Shown: positions 1-7,987, numbered from the stretch's first letter. The stretch is DNA of 64,000 bases from Xylophilus sp. GW821-FHT01B05 (GCA_038961845.1 CP152408.1:4154001-4218000), one strand, 5' to 3'. The notes: generated from the letters alone by a model not told the origin. Numbers and translations: made by a program.

Positions 1-287
1 TGCTTGAGGCGCTCATACACCTCTACGCCGCGCTCCACCTCGTACTGGGTTTCGCCCTCTTCCCAGGTCAGCTTGACGCCGCCCACGCCGCCGTCACGCG
101 TGTTGACCAGGTTCAGGTAGTCAATAAAGCCGCCGAAGAACCCGGTGCCGCCCGCCGCGTAAGGCCCCACGCGGTAGCTCTGCAGCGGGAAGAACTGTTC
201 GTTGCCGTCGGCATGCGCGAACTGCAGGCCGCCTGCGGCCAGGGTGGCGGCTACGGCCGCGATGCGTAATGTCTTGAGCAATGACAT
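1..287 (-). CDS. ABC transporter periplasmic binding protein, liv-type (partial, N-terminal 95 residues)
   Basis: This is the N-terminus of a periplasmic-binding (Peripla_BP_6-like) protein that runs off the left edge. Residues 1-27 form a signal peptide with a basic start, an alanine-rich core and cleavage near AHA-DG. The mature part contains GVGGVKLTWEE and ERGVEVYERLK, typical of the liv-type binding proteins common in Burkholderiales. The ATG at 287 follows livM by 59 nt, so it is the fourth gene of livG-livH-livM-binding protein, and livF may lie beyond the edge. The visible part has no cysteine and only the initiator methionine. In relatives as I remember them, the positions here read as Gly (WEEGE) and Val (VEVYE) are often Cys. 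Family assignment is firm. The ligand is inferred from context to be an organosulfur compound. Confidence 0.85.
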   Translation of the reverse strand, partial: MSLLKTLRIAAVAATLAAGGLQFAHADGNEQFFPLQSYRVGPYAAGGTGFFGGFIDYLNLVNTRDGGVGGVKLTWEEGETQYEVERGVEVYERLK

Positions 288-346
288 GGTTGAAAACCCT
301 CTGGATGGAATGTTGTGATGGGAGTCGTGACGGGAAAACGCTTTGC

Positions 347-1360
347 TCAGGCTGCGCGCGCTTGCCGCGGCCCAAGCCTTGATCGCAGCCGCGTCCACAG
401 CGCGGCCAGGCCTTGCGGCTCTGCGATCAGGAAGAACAGGATCAGTGCGCCCAGCACGATGCGCTGGCTCATGTCGAGCACGCCGGAGTCAAACCAGCCG
501 CCCAGCAGGAAGCTGCCCAGGCGCGAGAGCAGCAGCGGGAACACCACGATCAGCGCGGCCCCCAGAAACGCCCCGCGGATGGTGCCCAGGCCACCGATGA
601 TGATGATGAACAGGATCTGAAACGAGCGGTCCAGGTTGAAGCCTGCGGGCTCCACCGTGCGCAGATAGACAAAGCCCCACAGCACGCCGGCCACGCCCAC
701 GATGAAGGACGACACCGCAAACGCCAGCAGCTTGGTGCGCAGCACCGGCACGCCGATCACGCGCGCGGCCAGTTCGTTGTCGCGCACGGCGATGAAGTTG
801 CGCCCGGTCTGCGTCTGCACCAGCCGCCAGGCCAGTGCGGTCAGCACCGTGACGATGCCCAGCGCAAACAGGTAGCGCGCCACCGGCGTCTCAAAAACAT
901 AGCCGCCCACGGCCAGCGGCGGCGCATCGATCACGCCCGACGCGCTGTCGTTGCTGAACCAGCTGAACTTGGTCAGCGCCCACTGCACAAAGAACTGCGC
1001 GGCCAGCGTCGAGACCGCCAGGTAGAAGCCGCGCAACCGCAGGCTGGGCAGGCCAAACACCACTCCAATGGCCGTGGCCGCCAGGCCCGCCAGCACGATG
1101 CTGGCCAGCAAGGGCAAGCCCGGCAGCCGCAGATTGAAGTTGTAGGCGGCAAACGCGCCCACCGCCATGAAGGCCGCCGTGCCCAGCGACAACTGGCCCG
1201 CATAGCCCGTCAGCAGGTTGAGCCCCACCGCCGCCAGGGACAGCGCAAGAAAGGGTGTCAGGATGGCATCGAACCAGTAGCCCGTGGCGACGAAGGGCAC
1301 GACACCGAAGGCAATGGCCAGTACGGCCAGCGGTGCGCGCAGCGTGGGGTTGAGACTCAT
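347..1360 (-). CDS. livM: Branched-chain-amino-acid-type ABC transporter permease (LivM family)
   Basis: This is a 337-residue inner-membrane permease of the LivM (BPD_transp_2) family, with many hydrophobic helices and the cytoplasmic coupling loop around residues 187-204 (GRNFIAVRDNELAARVIGV). The start ATG at 1360 lies one base after the LivH stop; an upstream in-frame start would run 36 codons into livH and is rejected. It pairs with LivH to form the channel and is energised by LivG. It contains 3 methionines and no cysteine in 337 residues, very low for a membrane protein, in keeping with a sulfur-starvation operon. The symbol denotes family, not proven substrate. Confidence 0.88.
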   Translation of the reverse strand: MSLNPTLRAPLAVLAIAFGVVPFVATGYWFDAILTPFLALSLAAVGLNLLTGYAGQLSLGTAAFMAVGAFAAYNFNLRLPGLPLLASIVLAGLAATAIGVVFGLPSLRLRGFYLAVSTLAAQFFVQWALTKFSWFSNDSASGVIDAPPLAVGGYVFETPVARYLFALGIVTVLTALAWRLVQTQTGRNFIAVRDNELAARVIGVPVLRTKLLAFAVSSFIVGVAGVLWGFVYLRTVEPAGFNLDRSFQILFIIIIGGLGTIRGAFLGAALIVVFPLLLSRLGSFLLGGWFDSGVLDMSQRIVLGALILFFLIAEPQGLAALWTRLRSRLGPRQARAA

Positions 1361-1361
1361 G

Positions 1362-2252
1362 TCAGGCTCTCTCCACCAATTTCTGCCCGAACAGCCCACG
1401 CGGGCGTACCAGCAGAAAAGCCAGCGCTGCCACATAGGCAAACCAGCTCTCGATGCCACCGCCCACATAGGGGCCCAGGTAGACCTCGGCCAGCTTCTCC
1501 AGCGCGCCGATCAGCAGGCCACCCACGATGGCGCCCAGGATGGAATCGAAGCCGCCCAGCACCAGCACCGGCAGCGCCTTGAGCACCACCAGCGACAGCG
1601 AGAACTGCACGCCCAGCCGCGCGCCCCACAGCAGGCCGGCCACCAGTGCGATCACGCCGGCCGTGGCCCATACCGTGGCCCAGATGCGCGGCAGGCGCAG
1701 GCCCACCGCAATGGCCGCAAAGCTGTCGTCGGCCACCGCGCGAAAGGCCAGCCCCACGCGGGTGTAGCGGAAGAAGGCCGCCAGCAGCGCCACCATCAGG
1801 CCGGCAGTGGCGGCGGCAAACAGATCAAAGCTCGACACCAGGATGCCGAAGAAATCCAGCGGCGCATCCGATATGCCCAGCTCCAGCGCATGCACCTGGG
1901 TGCCCCACAGCAGCTGCGCCACGCCTTCGATCACATAGGACAGCCCCAGCGTCGCCATGAACAGCGTGATGGGCGGCTGGTTCACCAGCGGCCGCAGCAC
2001 CACGCGCTCTATCGCCAGGCCCAGCAGCAGCATCAGCGCAAAGGTCAGCAACAACGCCAGCGCAAAAGGCAGGCCGCGCTCGACCAGGCTGACAAAGGTC
2101 AGCGCCGCAAACAGCAACTGCGCGCCCTGCGCAAAGTTGAGCACGCCCGAGGTCTTGTAGATCAGCACAAAGCCAATGGCCACCAGCGAATACATCACGC
2201 CCGACAGCAAGCCGCCGATCAGCACCTCAAGGAAGAAAGAAAAGTCTTCCAT
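1362..2252 (-). CDS. livH: Branched-chain-amino-acid-type ABC transporter permease (LivH family)
   Basis: This is a 296-residue LivH-family permease and the heterodimer partner of LivM. The N-terminal helix is followed by the family signature GVLNFAQGAQ near residues 36-45, and there are about eight hydrophobic segments. The start ATG overlaps the livG stop by one base (TGATG), implying translational coupling. It contains five methionines and no cysteine. It is the third gene after sfnG in an unbroken minus-strand run, so it should be expressed with the dimethylsulfone monooxygenase genes. Confidence 0.88.
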   Translation of the reverse strand: MEDFSFFLEVLIGGLLSGVMYSLVAIGFVLIYKTSGVLNFAQGAQLLFAALTFVSLVERGLPFALALLLTFALMLLLGLAIERVVLRPLVNQPPITLFMATLGLSYVIEGVAQLLWGTQVHALELGISDAPLDFFGILVSSFDLFAAATAGLMVALLAAFFRYTRVGLAFRAVADDSFAAIAVGLRLPRIWATVWATAGVIALVAGLLWGARLGVQFSLSLVVLKALPVLVLGGFDSILGAIVGGLLIGALEKLAEVYLGPYVGGGIESWFAYVAALAFLLVRPRGLFGQKLVERA

Positions 2253-3163
2253 CAGCGGCCGCCCTCTTCGTTTTCTGCGCCTTCATGGGCCACGCCCAAA
2301 TAGGCGTCGATCACGGCGGGGTCGGCGCGTACCTCGGCCGGCGTGCCGTCTGCAATCTTGCGGCCGTAGTCCAGCACCGCCACGCGGTCCGACAGGCCCA
2401 GCACCACGCCAATGTCGTGCTCTATCAGCAGGATGGTGGTGCCGAACTCATCGCGCGCGGCGCGCACGAAGTGCGCCATCTCGCTCTTCTCGGTCACGGT
2501 CATGCCGGCCATGGGCTCGTCCAGCAGCAGCAGCCGGGGCCGTGCCACCAGCGCGCGGGCCAGTTCCACGCGCTTTTGCAGGCCGTAGGGCAAGGTGCCG
2601 GCCAGCCGCTCGCGCACGCTTTGCAGGCCCAGAAAGTTGATGATGGCGTCGGCCCGCGCCTCTGCGTCCAGCCGCTCGCGGCGTGCGCGGCCCAGGCCAA
2701 TCAGTTGCTCCACAAAGCTGGCGCGGCCGGCATCAACCCGGCCAATCACGATGTTGTCGTGCACGCTCAGGCCCTTGAACAGCGCCAGGTTCTGGAAGGT
2801 GCGTGCCACGCCCAGGCGCGCCAGCTTTGCGGTCGGTACCTGGGCAAAGTCCTGCCCGCCGATCCAGACCCGGCCACGGTCGGGCCGGTACAAGCCGCTG
2901 ATGATGTTGACCAGCGAACTCTTGCCCGCGCCGTTGGGGCCAATCACCGCGCGGATCTCGCCTGCGGCAATCGACAGGTCCACGCCCGCCAGCGCGGTCA
3001 CGCCACCAAAAGACAGGTCGATACCGGCCAGCCGCAGCACCGGCGCGGCAGCGGCATCCGCCGTGCGCGCATTGGGCGAGAAACCGCCGCGCGCACGCGC
3101 GGGCGGCTCAAGGCTGCGCCGGGCCGCCAGCGGCGGTGCGGCATCCAGGGTGGCGCTGGGCAT
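2252..3163 (-). CDS. livG: ABC transporter ATP-binding protein (LivG family)
   Basis: This is a 303-residue nucleotide-binding subunit. The Walker A motif GPNGAGKSS is at residues 75-83, the signature region LPYGLQKRVE at 191-200, Walker B LLLLDEP at 211-217 and the H-loop in IEHD. LivG normally starts close to the first beta strand. Here about 40 extra residues rich in Ala, Arg and Pro precede it. The ATG at 3163 is kept because GGAG sits about nine bases upstream, but a later start is possible. The gene lies only 14 nt downstream of sfnG on the same strand, with no room for a promoter. It has four methionines and no cysteine. Confidence 0.88.
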   Translation of the reverse strand: MPSATLDAAPPLAARRSLEPPARARGGFSPNARTADAAAAPVLRLAGIDLSFGGVTALAGVDLSIAAGEIRAVIGPNGAGKSSLVNIISGLYRPDRGRVWIGGQDFAQVPTAKLARLGVARTFQNLALFKGLSVHDNIVIGRVDAGRASFVEQLIGLGRARRERLDAEARADAIINFLGLQSVRERLAGTLPYGLQKRVELARALVARPRLLLLDEPMAGMTVTEKSEMAHFVRAARDEFGTTILLIEHDIGVVLGLSDRVAVLDYGRKIADGTPAEVRADPAVIDAYLGVAHEGAENEEGGR

Positions 3164-3177
3164 GGTCGGCTCCGCGC

Positions 3178-4305
3178 TCAGGCCACGGCTTCGAGGGCGG
3201 CGGGCTCGCGCTGCTGGGCCTGTGCGGCTTCCAGCTCACGCACCAGCGGCAGCACCTTCTCGCCGAAGTACTCCACCTCCTCGATGAAGTGCAGGAAGCC
3301 CGTCAGGACGAGGTCGACGCCGATGGCCTTGAGCGCCACGATGCGCTCGGCAATCTGTTGCGGCGTGCCGATGAGGTTGGTGCGGAAGCCGTCGTTGTAC
3401 TGCACGAGGTCTTCGAAGGTGGACTTGGCCCAGTTGCCCTCACCTTCGGGCGAAGACTTGCCGGCCTGCTTGGCCGCATCGCCGAAGGCGTGCACCGCCT
3501 CGACGTGTGCGTGCTTGATGATGTCGGCCAGCACGGCCTTGGCTTCCTCTTCGGTGTCGCGGGCGATGACGAACGCGTTCACGCCGATGCGCACCGTGTG
3601 GCCGTTCTGCGCGGCCTTGGCCTGGATGTCGTCGATCTGCGCCTTCAGGCCCTCGGGCGTGTTGCCGTTGGTGAAGTACCAATCCGACACGCTGGCCGCG
3701 TTGTCGCGTGCGGCACGCGAGCTGCCACCTTGGAAGATTTCGGGGTGGGGCTTTTGCACCGGCTTCGGGCTCAGCGTGTAGTCGCTGAAGCGATAGAAGT
3801 CGCCCTTGAAGGTGAAGTTGTCCTGCGTCCAGATGCCCTTGAGCGCGCGGATGAATTCGTTGGAGCGGCGATAGCGCTCGTCATGCTCCAGCCACGGCTC
3901 GCCAATGGCCTGGAACTCGCCCTTGAACCAGCCGCTCACCACGTTGATGGCAATGCGGCCGTTGGAGATGTGGTCGATGGTGGCGATCTGCTTGGCCACC
4001 ACGGCCGGGTTCCACGGGCCGGGCAGGATGGCGGCCAGCACCTTGAGCTTGGTGGTGGCATGCAGCAGCGCCTGGCTGAAAGAGACCGACTCGTGCTGGT
4101 ACTCCGCGCCATAGCCCGCCGTGAAGCGGATCTGGCTCAGCGCGTATTCAAAGCCGGCCTTCTCTGCCGCCAATGCCAGGCGCTGGTTGTACTCAAGGCT
4201 CCAGTCGGTGCGTTGCTCGATGGTGCTGACCACCAGGCCGCCACTGACATTGGGCACCCAGTAGGCGAACTTGACGGCGGCGGGCGTGGGCGATGCTTGG
4301 CTCAT
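3178..4305 (-). CDS. sfnG: Dimethylsulfone monooxygenase SfnG (FMNH2-dependent, LLM class)
   Basis: This is a 375-residue bacterial-luciferase-like (LLM) monooxygenase. SfnG enzymes oxidise dimethylsulfone to methanesulfinate with FMNH2 and O2. Family landmarks include FAYWVPNVSGGLV at the start, NVVSGWFKGEF and EIFQGGSSRAARDNA. The ATG at 4305 has AGGAG eight bases upstream. It follows msuE, which would supply FMNH2, by 36 nt and precedes livG by 14 nt. The protein contains no cysteine and no methionine apart from the initiator, an extreme composition expected of a protein made during sulfur starvation. It is probably driven by the sigma-54 promoter upstream of msuE. Confidence 0.93.
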   Translation of the reverse strand: MSQASPTPAAVKFAYWVPNVSGGLVVSTIEQRTDWSLEYNQRLALAAEKAGFEYALSQIRFTAGYGAEYQHESVSFSQALLHATTKLKVLAAILPGPWNPAVVAKQIATIDHISNGRIAINVVSGWFKGEFQAIGEPWLEHDERYRRSNEFIRALKGIWTQDNFTFKGDFYRFSDYTLSPKPVQKPHPEIFQGGSSRAARDNAASVSDWYFTNGNTPEGLKAQIDDIQAKAAQNGHTVRIGVNAFVIARDTEEEAKAVLADIIKHAHVEAVHAFGDAAKQAGKSSPEGEGNWAKSTFEDLVQYNDGFRTNLIGTPQQIAERIVALKAIGVDLVLTGFLHFIEEVEYFGEKVLPLVRELEAAQAQQREPAALEAVA

Positions 4306-4341
4306 GGGAGGCTCCTGTGTGAACGATGGAACGGACTTGTT

Positions 4342-4923
4342 TCAGGCGGCCAGTGCAACAGGCACGGGCTTGCGAATGGCGGGCGCGGCATTGCGCAGGT
4401 GCGGCACGGCGCGCTCAGCCGCCAGCGCGATGCGCTCACGCAGCGCGGGGCTGGCGATCTCGTAGCCGTCGAAGTCTTTCTCGACCGCGTACACGCCTAT
4501 GGGCAAGGTGAGCGCCTGGAAGAAGCTGAACAGCGGGCGCAACTGGTGGTCGATCACCAGCGCATGGCGGTCGCTGCCGCCCGTGGCCGCAAGCAGCACC
4601 GGCTTGTTAGTGAGGGCCTCGTGGTGAACAAAGTCAAACAGGTGCTTGAACAGCCCCGTGTAAGAACCGCGATACACCGGGCTGGCGACCAGCAGCAGGT
4701 CGGCAGATTCGATGGCCGCCACCTGGGCCTCGACCGCTGCCGGCAGTTGGCTGCGGTACAGCGTGCCCGCAAACTGCGGGCCGATGTCGCCCAGCTCGAT
4801 CAGGTGAACGTCAATCGGCAGCGCATCACCCAGCGCGGCCAGAAGTTGCTCCACCAGCACCAGCGTGCGCGAGGGGCGTTGCAGGCTGCCGGAGACGGCA
4901 ACGACTTTCAGTTTTCGACTCAT
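4342..4923 (-). CDS. msuE: NAD(P)H-dependent FMN reductase MsuE
   Basis: This is a 193-residue flavodoxin-fold FMN reductase of the MsuE/SsuE type, supplying FMNH2 to SfnG and SsuD. The N-terminal phosphate-binding loop VSGSLQRPSRT matches MsuE, and ASPVYRGSYTGLFKHLFDF forms the second flavin loop. The ATG at 4923 is chosen; an upstream in-frame start at 5085 would cross the predicted sigma-54 promoter and is rejected. It is the first gene of the msuE-sfnG-livGHM-binding protein run. There is no cysteine and only the initiator methionine. Confidence 0.92.
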   Translation of the reverse strand: MSRKLKVVAVSGSLQRPSRTLVLVEQLLAALGDALPIDVHLIELGDIGPQFAGTLYRSQLPAAVEAQVAAIESADLLLVASPVYRGSYTGLFKHLFDFVHHEALTNKPVLLAATGGSDRHALVIDHQLRPLFSFFQALTLPIGVYAVEKDFDGYEIASPALRERIALAAERAVPHLRNAAPAIRKPVPVALAA

Positions 4924-4974
4924 GTTGATACCTCTGTTTGAAAGCTGCGATCGGTTCGCGGCGCGCTGCATATA

Positions 4975-4990
4975 TGCGAATGGCGTGCCA
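4975..4990 (-). promoter_or_regulatory. Sigma-54 (RpoN) promoter of the msuE-sfnG-liv operon
   Basis: Read on the minus strand the site is TGGCACG-CCAT-TCGCA, against the consensus TGGCACG-N4-TTGCA. The -24 GG and -12 GC have exact spacing and there is a single mismatch in the -12 box. The predicted start near 4964 leaves a leader of about 40 nt before msuE. A sigma-54 activator gene (sfnR) is encoded about 4.5 kb away. Confidence 0.8.
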
Positions 4991-5043
4991 CTTTGTTTTC
5001 TCTTTTGAATCAATGGCTTAGAGAAAAACAGCCATTGCCGCGC

Positions 5044-5061
5044 ATGCTGAATCGGCAGCAG
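5044..5061. promoter_or_regulatory. Candidate SfnR enhancer palindrome 1 (msuE side)
   Basis: ATGCTG-AATCGG-CAGCAG, an inverted repeat of the form TTGCTG-N6-CAGCAA with two mismatches. It is centred about 88 bp upstream of the predicted msuE transcription start and exactly 30 bp from the next palindrome, about three helical turns. Confidence 0.5.
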
Positions 5062-5073
5062 GCTGCGGGTCGG

Positions 5074-5091
5074 TTGCTGATCCATCAGCAG
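5074..5091. promoter_or_regulatory. Candidate SfnR enhancer palindrome 2 (msuE side)
   Basis: TTGCTG-ATCCAT-CAGCAG. The arms extend to TGCTGAT/ATCAGCA. It is centred about 118 bp upstream of the predicted msuE start, a typical distance for a bacterial enhancer-binding protein. Confidence 0.55.
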
Positions 5092-5168
5092 CGCTGCGGC
5101 CTTAGTCGCCCGGGGTACATCGGTATGCGGCGATCAGATGAACGCCAGGCAGCAATCGGGTGAAAAAG

Positions 5169-5186
5169 TTGCTGCATGTGCAGCAG
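5169..5186. promoter_or_regulatory. Candidate SfnR enhancer palindrome 3 (msuE side)
   Basis: TTGCTG-CATGTG-CAGCAG with extended arms TTGCTGCA/TGCAGCA. It lies about 213 bp upstream of the predicted msuE start. Confidence 0.5.
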
Positions 5187-5227
5187 GACTGCCAGGCCAA
5201 GAAAGGATTTGCGTTGGCAGGTGACGG

Positions 5228-5434
5228 TGCGAAGGACGCCGGGTACTCCCCTCCGCGAATGTCCCCCGCCTTCGGCTCCTCCTTTATTTCGCTACGGGAA
5301 GCACCCGGCGCCCTTCGCACAACGAGCGCGGCGCCAGTTCCAACCGCTCAAGCAGAGCGCCCATCGATCGCGTCGATGGCGTGTTCTGCGCAGCGAAATC
5401 AAGGAGGAGGCCGAAGGCCGGGGGACATTCGCGG
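5228..5434. repeat. Compound inverted-repeat element between sfnB and msuE
   Basis: Two nested inverted repeats occupy the gene-free stretch. The outer arms are 5253-5293 and 5392-5434, about 41-43 bp and nearly complementary, beginning CCGCGAATGTCCCCC and ending ATTTCGCT. A second pair, 5228-5245 and 5303-5320, matches at 17 of 18 bases. A further palindrome at about 5360-5380 is centred on ATCGATCGCGTCGAT. I see no gene in 4924-5477 apart from these repeats, the promoter and the palindromes. It resembles dispersed intergenic repeats of Comamonadaceae; its function is unknown. Confidence 0.65.
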
Positions 5435-5477
5435 AGCAGAACGCGCCGTCGGCGTGATCGCTCCCGAACCAGACAAG

Positions 5478-6668
5478 CTAGGAATAAAAGCTAGGAGCAG
5501 GCACACGCCCATTGAGCGCCCACTCACCCAACTCGCGCACCTTGTAATCCACCGGATCGTGCAGCGTGTGCACGCGCAGATTGCGCCAGTAGCGATCCAG
5601 CCGCAGCGCAGCCGTAGTCGCCCGCGCACCGGTGACCTCAAACATCCGGTGCACCACCTCCAGGCTGGCGCGCGTGGTCGCAACCTTGGCTGCAGCCACC
5701 GCGATAGCCACCGCACCGCGCTCGGCCTCACTCAAGACCGTGCCGCGCAACCAAGCCTGGTCAAAGGCCGCAGCAGCCTGAACCAACAACGCACGCGAGC
5801 CCTCCAGCGCCAGCCAGAAGTCACCGTAATGCGTGAGGACGTACGGATCTTCGTTAGCGCTGGCCGCAGTCGATGCCATCCACGGCCGGCCCTGCTGCTG
5901 CGTGAAGGCACGCGCCTCGGCCAGCGCGCCCTCGCCCAGGCCCTGGTAGATATTGGCCAGGATCAGTTGCGCCAGCAATGGGCGCAAACAGGCGAAGGGG
6001 GTAGACAGCGGTCCGGGGTCGGTCAGCAGCTCGTGCGCGGCGACCTCTACCTGCTCGAACAGCACGCTGCCGCTGTCGGTCTGGCGCTGGCCCATGTTGT
6101 CCCAGTCGTCCAGCACGCGGATGCCGGCGCGGTGCGTGGGCACGATGCCGATCAGCAGCTTGCCGGCAGGGTCCAGCGCAGAGGCCACCAGCATGTCGGA
6201 ATCGCTCGCGCCCGAGCAAAAGCTTTTGCGGCCGGAGAAGATGTAGCCATCACCCAGCGGCTCGGCGCGCGTGGATTTGTCCAGCGGGTTCAGCGCATTG
6301 CCCCAGAACCAGCGCTGCGCCAGCGTCTGCTCTATCCAGGGCTGCCACTGCGCGCGCTGGCCAAACAGTTGCGTGGTGGCCAGCAGCAGGTGGTGGAAGG
6401 CGAACAGATGCGCGACCGAGCTATCTACCCGCGCAAAGCCGCGCACCACGTCCAGCGTCTGCTGCCAGCTGGCACCCAGGCCGCCCAGCGCCGCCGGAAT
6501 GCTCAGGCCCAGCAGGCCGCTGTGGCGCAGCAGATCGCGCTCGGTCTTGGCCGTACCGCCGCGCTGGTCGCGCGCCACGGCCGTGGCGGCCAGCGCCTGG
6601 GTCAGCCCCTGCACCGCGTCCTGCCAGGGCAGCGGGCCGGCGCCGGCCTCGGACTGGAAGTGCTTCAT
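5478..6668 (-). CDS. sfnB: SfnB-family sulfur-acquisition oxidoreductase (acyl-CoA dehydrogenase fold, DszC-like)
   Basis: This is a 396-residue flavoprotein of the acyl-CoA dehydrogenase/DszC monooxygenase superfamily, matching the SfnB group found in sulfone and sulfonate utilisation clusters. Conserved blocks include [16 protein letters not shown] near the N-terminus, [13 protein letters not shown] for flavin and substrate contacts, and [14 protein letters not shown]. The start codon overlaps the ssuD stop by four bases, so the two are translationally coupled. It is clearly paralogous to the gene at 8239-9426, with the same blocks along the whole length. The exact reaction of SfnB proteins is not established; an oxygenase on organosulfur substrates using FMNH2 is the inference. 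Confidence 0.8.
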   Translation of the reverse strand: MKHFQSEAGAGPLPWQDAVQGLTQALAATAVARDQRGGTAKTERDLLRHSGLLGLSIPAALGGLGASWQQTLDVVRGFARVDSSVAHLFAFHHLLLATTQLFGQRAQWQPWIEQTLAQRWFWGNALNPLDKSTRAEPLGDGYIFSGRKSFCSGASDSDMLVASALDPAGKLLIGIVPTHRAGIRVLDDWDNMGQRQTDSGSVLFEQVEVAAHELLTDPGPLSTPFACLRPLLAQLILANIYQGLGEGALAEARAFTQQQGRPWMASTAASANEDPYVLTHYGDFWLALEGSRALLVQAAAAFDQAWLRGTVLSEAERGAVAIAVAAAKVATTRASLEVVHRMFEVTGARATTAALRLDRYWRNLRVHTLHDPVDYKVRELGEWALNGRVPAPSFYS

Positions 6669-7813
6669 GCAGCAGCCTTCTGGCGCGCCGGCGGCACGAT
6701 GTCATTGGCAATGACCTCGCCAAACGGCCCGGTGATGTTGGCCTGGCCCGGTGGTCGCACATGGTCCAGCGGCAGCAGCGGAAACAGCAGCTCGGCCACG
6801 CGGTAGGCTTCTTCCAGGTGCGGGTAACCAGAGAAGATGAAGGTCTCCACGCCCAGCGCCGCGTATTCCTTGATGCGTGCCGCCACCTCTTCCGGGCTGC
6901 CCACCAGCGCCGTGCCCGCGCCGCCGCGCACCAGGCCCACGCCGGCCCACAGATTGGGCGACACCTCCAGCTTGTCGCGCCGGCCGCCGTGCAATGCCGC
7001 CATGCGCTGTTGGCCCACGGAATCGAAGCGCGAGAAGGCCTTTTGCGCAGCGGCAATGGTGTCGTCGGTCACGTAGGAAATAAGCTCATCCGCCGCACGC
7101 CAGGCCGCCTCGCTGGTCTCGCGCACGATCACATGCAGGCGTATGCCAAAGCGCAGCGTGCGCCCATGCCTGGCGGCGGCGGCGCGCGCCTTGGCGATCT
7201 TGTCGGCCACGTCTGCGGGCGGCTCGCCCCAGGTCAGGTAGACATCGACCTGCTCGCCCGCCAGCTCAATGGCCGCCTCTGACGATCCACCAAACCACAG
7301 CGGCGGATACGGCTTTTGTACCGGTGGGTAGAGCGTCTTGGCGTTCTCCACGCGCAGGTGCTTGCCGCTGAAGTTGACCGTCTCGCCGGCCGCCACGCCG
7401 CGCCAGATGCGCAGGAATTCATCCGTGACTTCATAGCGCTCGGCATGCGTCAGAAAGCTGCCGTCGCCATGCTGCTCATCCGGGTCGCCGCCGGTCACCA
7501 CGTTGATCAGCAGGCGGCCATCAGAGAAGCGGTCCAGCGTGGCGGCCTGCCGCGCAGACACGGTGGGCGAGATGATGCCGGGCCGGATCGCCACCAAAAA
7601 CTTGAGCCGCTCGGTCTGCGTTGCCAGCGCCGACGCCACCACCCACGAGTCCTCGCAAGAGCGGCCGGTGGGGATCAGCACGCCCTCGTAACCCAGCTCG
7701 TCTGCCGCCTGCGCCACCTGCCGCAGGTAGTGGTGGCTCACGGTGCGCGCGCCGTGCGATGTGCCCAGGTAGCGGCTGTCGCCGTGCGTGGGAAGAAACC
7801 AGAAAAGTTGCAT
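6665..7813 (-). CDS. ssuD: Alkanesulfonate monooxygenase SsuD (FMNH2-dependent)
   Basis: This is an LLM-class two-component monooxygenase that desulfonates alkanesulfonates to aldehyde and sulfite. It is nearly colinear with E. coli Ssu[10 protein letters not shown] at the start, [11 protein letters not shown] with the conserved active-site Cys, [11 protein letters not shown] with the catalytic Arg and His, and [10 protein letters not shown] place the start at 7813 (382 aa, MQLFWFLP) because AAGG precedes it and the predicted sigma-54 start near 7842 leaves a usable leader. An ATG at 7828 would add five residues. MsuD (methanesulfonate) cannot be excluded. No ssuABC transporter genes are adjacent; the reductase is presumably MsuE. 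Confidence 0.9.
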   Translation of the reverse strand: MQLFWFLPTHGDSRYLGTSHGARTVSHHYLRQVAQAADELGYEGVLIPTGRSCEDSWVVASALATQTERLKFLVAIRPGIISPTVSARQAATLDRFSDGRLLINVVTGGDPDEQHGDGSFLTHAERYEVTDEFLRIWRGVAAGETVNFSGKHLRVENAKTLYPPVQKPYPPLWFGGSSEAAIELAGEQVDVYLTWGEPPADVADKIAKARAAAARHGRTLRFGIRLHVIVRETSEAAWRAADELISYVTDDTIAAAQKAFSRFDSVGQQRMAALHGGRRDKLEVSPNLWAGVGLVRGGAGTALVGSPEEVAARIKEYAALGVETFIFSGYPHLEEAYRVAELLFPLLPLDHVRPPGQANITGPFGEVIANDIVPPARQKAAA

Positions 7814-7853
7814 GGGGTGCCTTGGCATTGCAGGTCGTCAGGGGCAGGGTTCA

Positions 7854-7868
7854 GCAGTTAGCGTGCCA
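7854..7868 (-). promoter_or_regulatory. Sigma-54 (RpoN) promoter of the ssuD-sfnB operon
   Basis: On the minus strand it reads TGGCACG-CTAA-CTGC, matching the consensus TGGCACG-N4-TTGC at all but one position, with the GG and GC dinucleotides correctly spaced. The predicted start is near 7842, 29 nt before the ssuD ATG at 7813. I found no equivalent site pointing towards the plus-strand gene at 8239. Confidence 0.82.
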
Positions 7869-7907
7869 ATGGCCTTGCCTGCACAAACGGCGCAAACGGC
7901 GCGTGAA

Positions 7908-7925
7908 TTGCTGCTGCAGCAGCAA
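7908..7925. promoter_or_regulatory. Candidate SfnR enhancer palindrome 4 (ssuD side)
   Basis: TTGCTG-CTGCAG-CAGCAA is a perfect 18-bp palindrome and the best match to the shared form TTGCTG-N6-CAGCAA. It is centred about 74 bp upstream of the predicted ssuD transcription start. Confidence 0.6.
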
Positions 7926-7969
7926 CCCATCACCACCCGTGCTGCATACAGCACAGCACGCAGACACAT

Positions 7970-7987
7970 TTGCTGCCATGGAAGCAA
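7970..7987. promoter_or_regulatory. Candidate SfnR enhancer palindrome 5 (ssuD side)
   Basis: TTGCTG-CCATGG-AAGCAA has one mismatch in the right arm, and the flanking bases extend the arms to TTTGCT/AGCAAA. It is centred about 136 bp upstream of the predicted ssuD start. Confidence 0.5.

Noticed and set aside
3136..4941. 601-codon open frame on the plus strand
   Set aside because: It is antisense to sfnG and msuE, its composition is the mirror of those genes, and it has no recognisable domain or start signal.
5160..6806. 548-codon open frame on the plus strand
   Set aside because: It is antisense to sfnB and translates the inverted-repeat element; no family resemblance.
7939..7954. Palindrome GTGCTG-CATA-CAGCAC between enhancer sites 4 and 5
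   Set aside because: The arms resemble the enhancer motif but the spacer is four rather than six bases, so it was not counted as a site.
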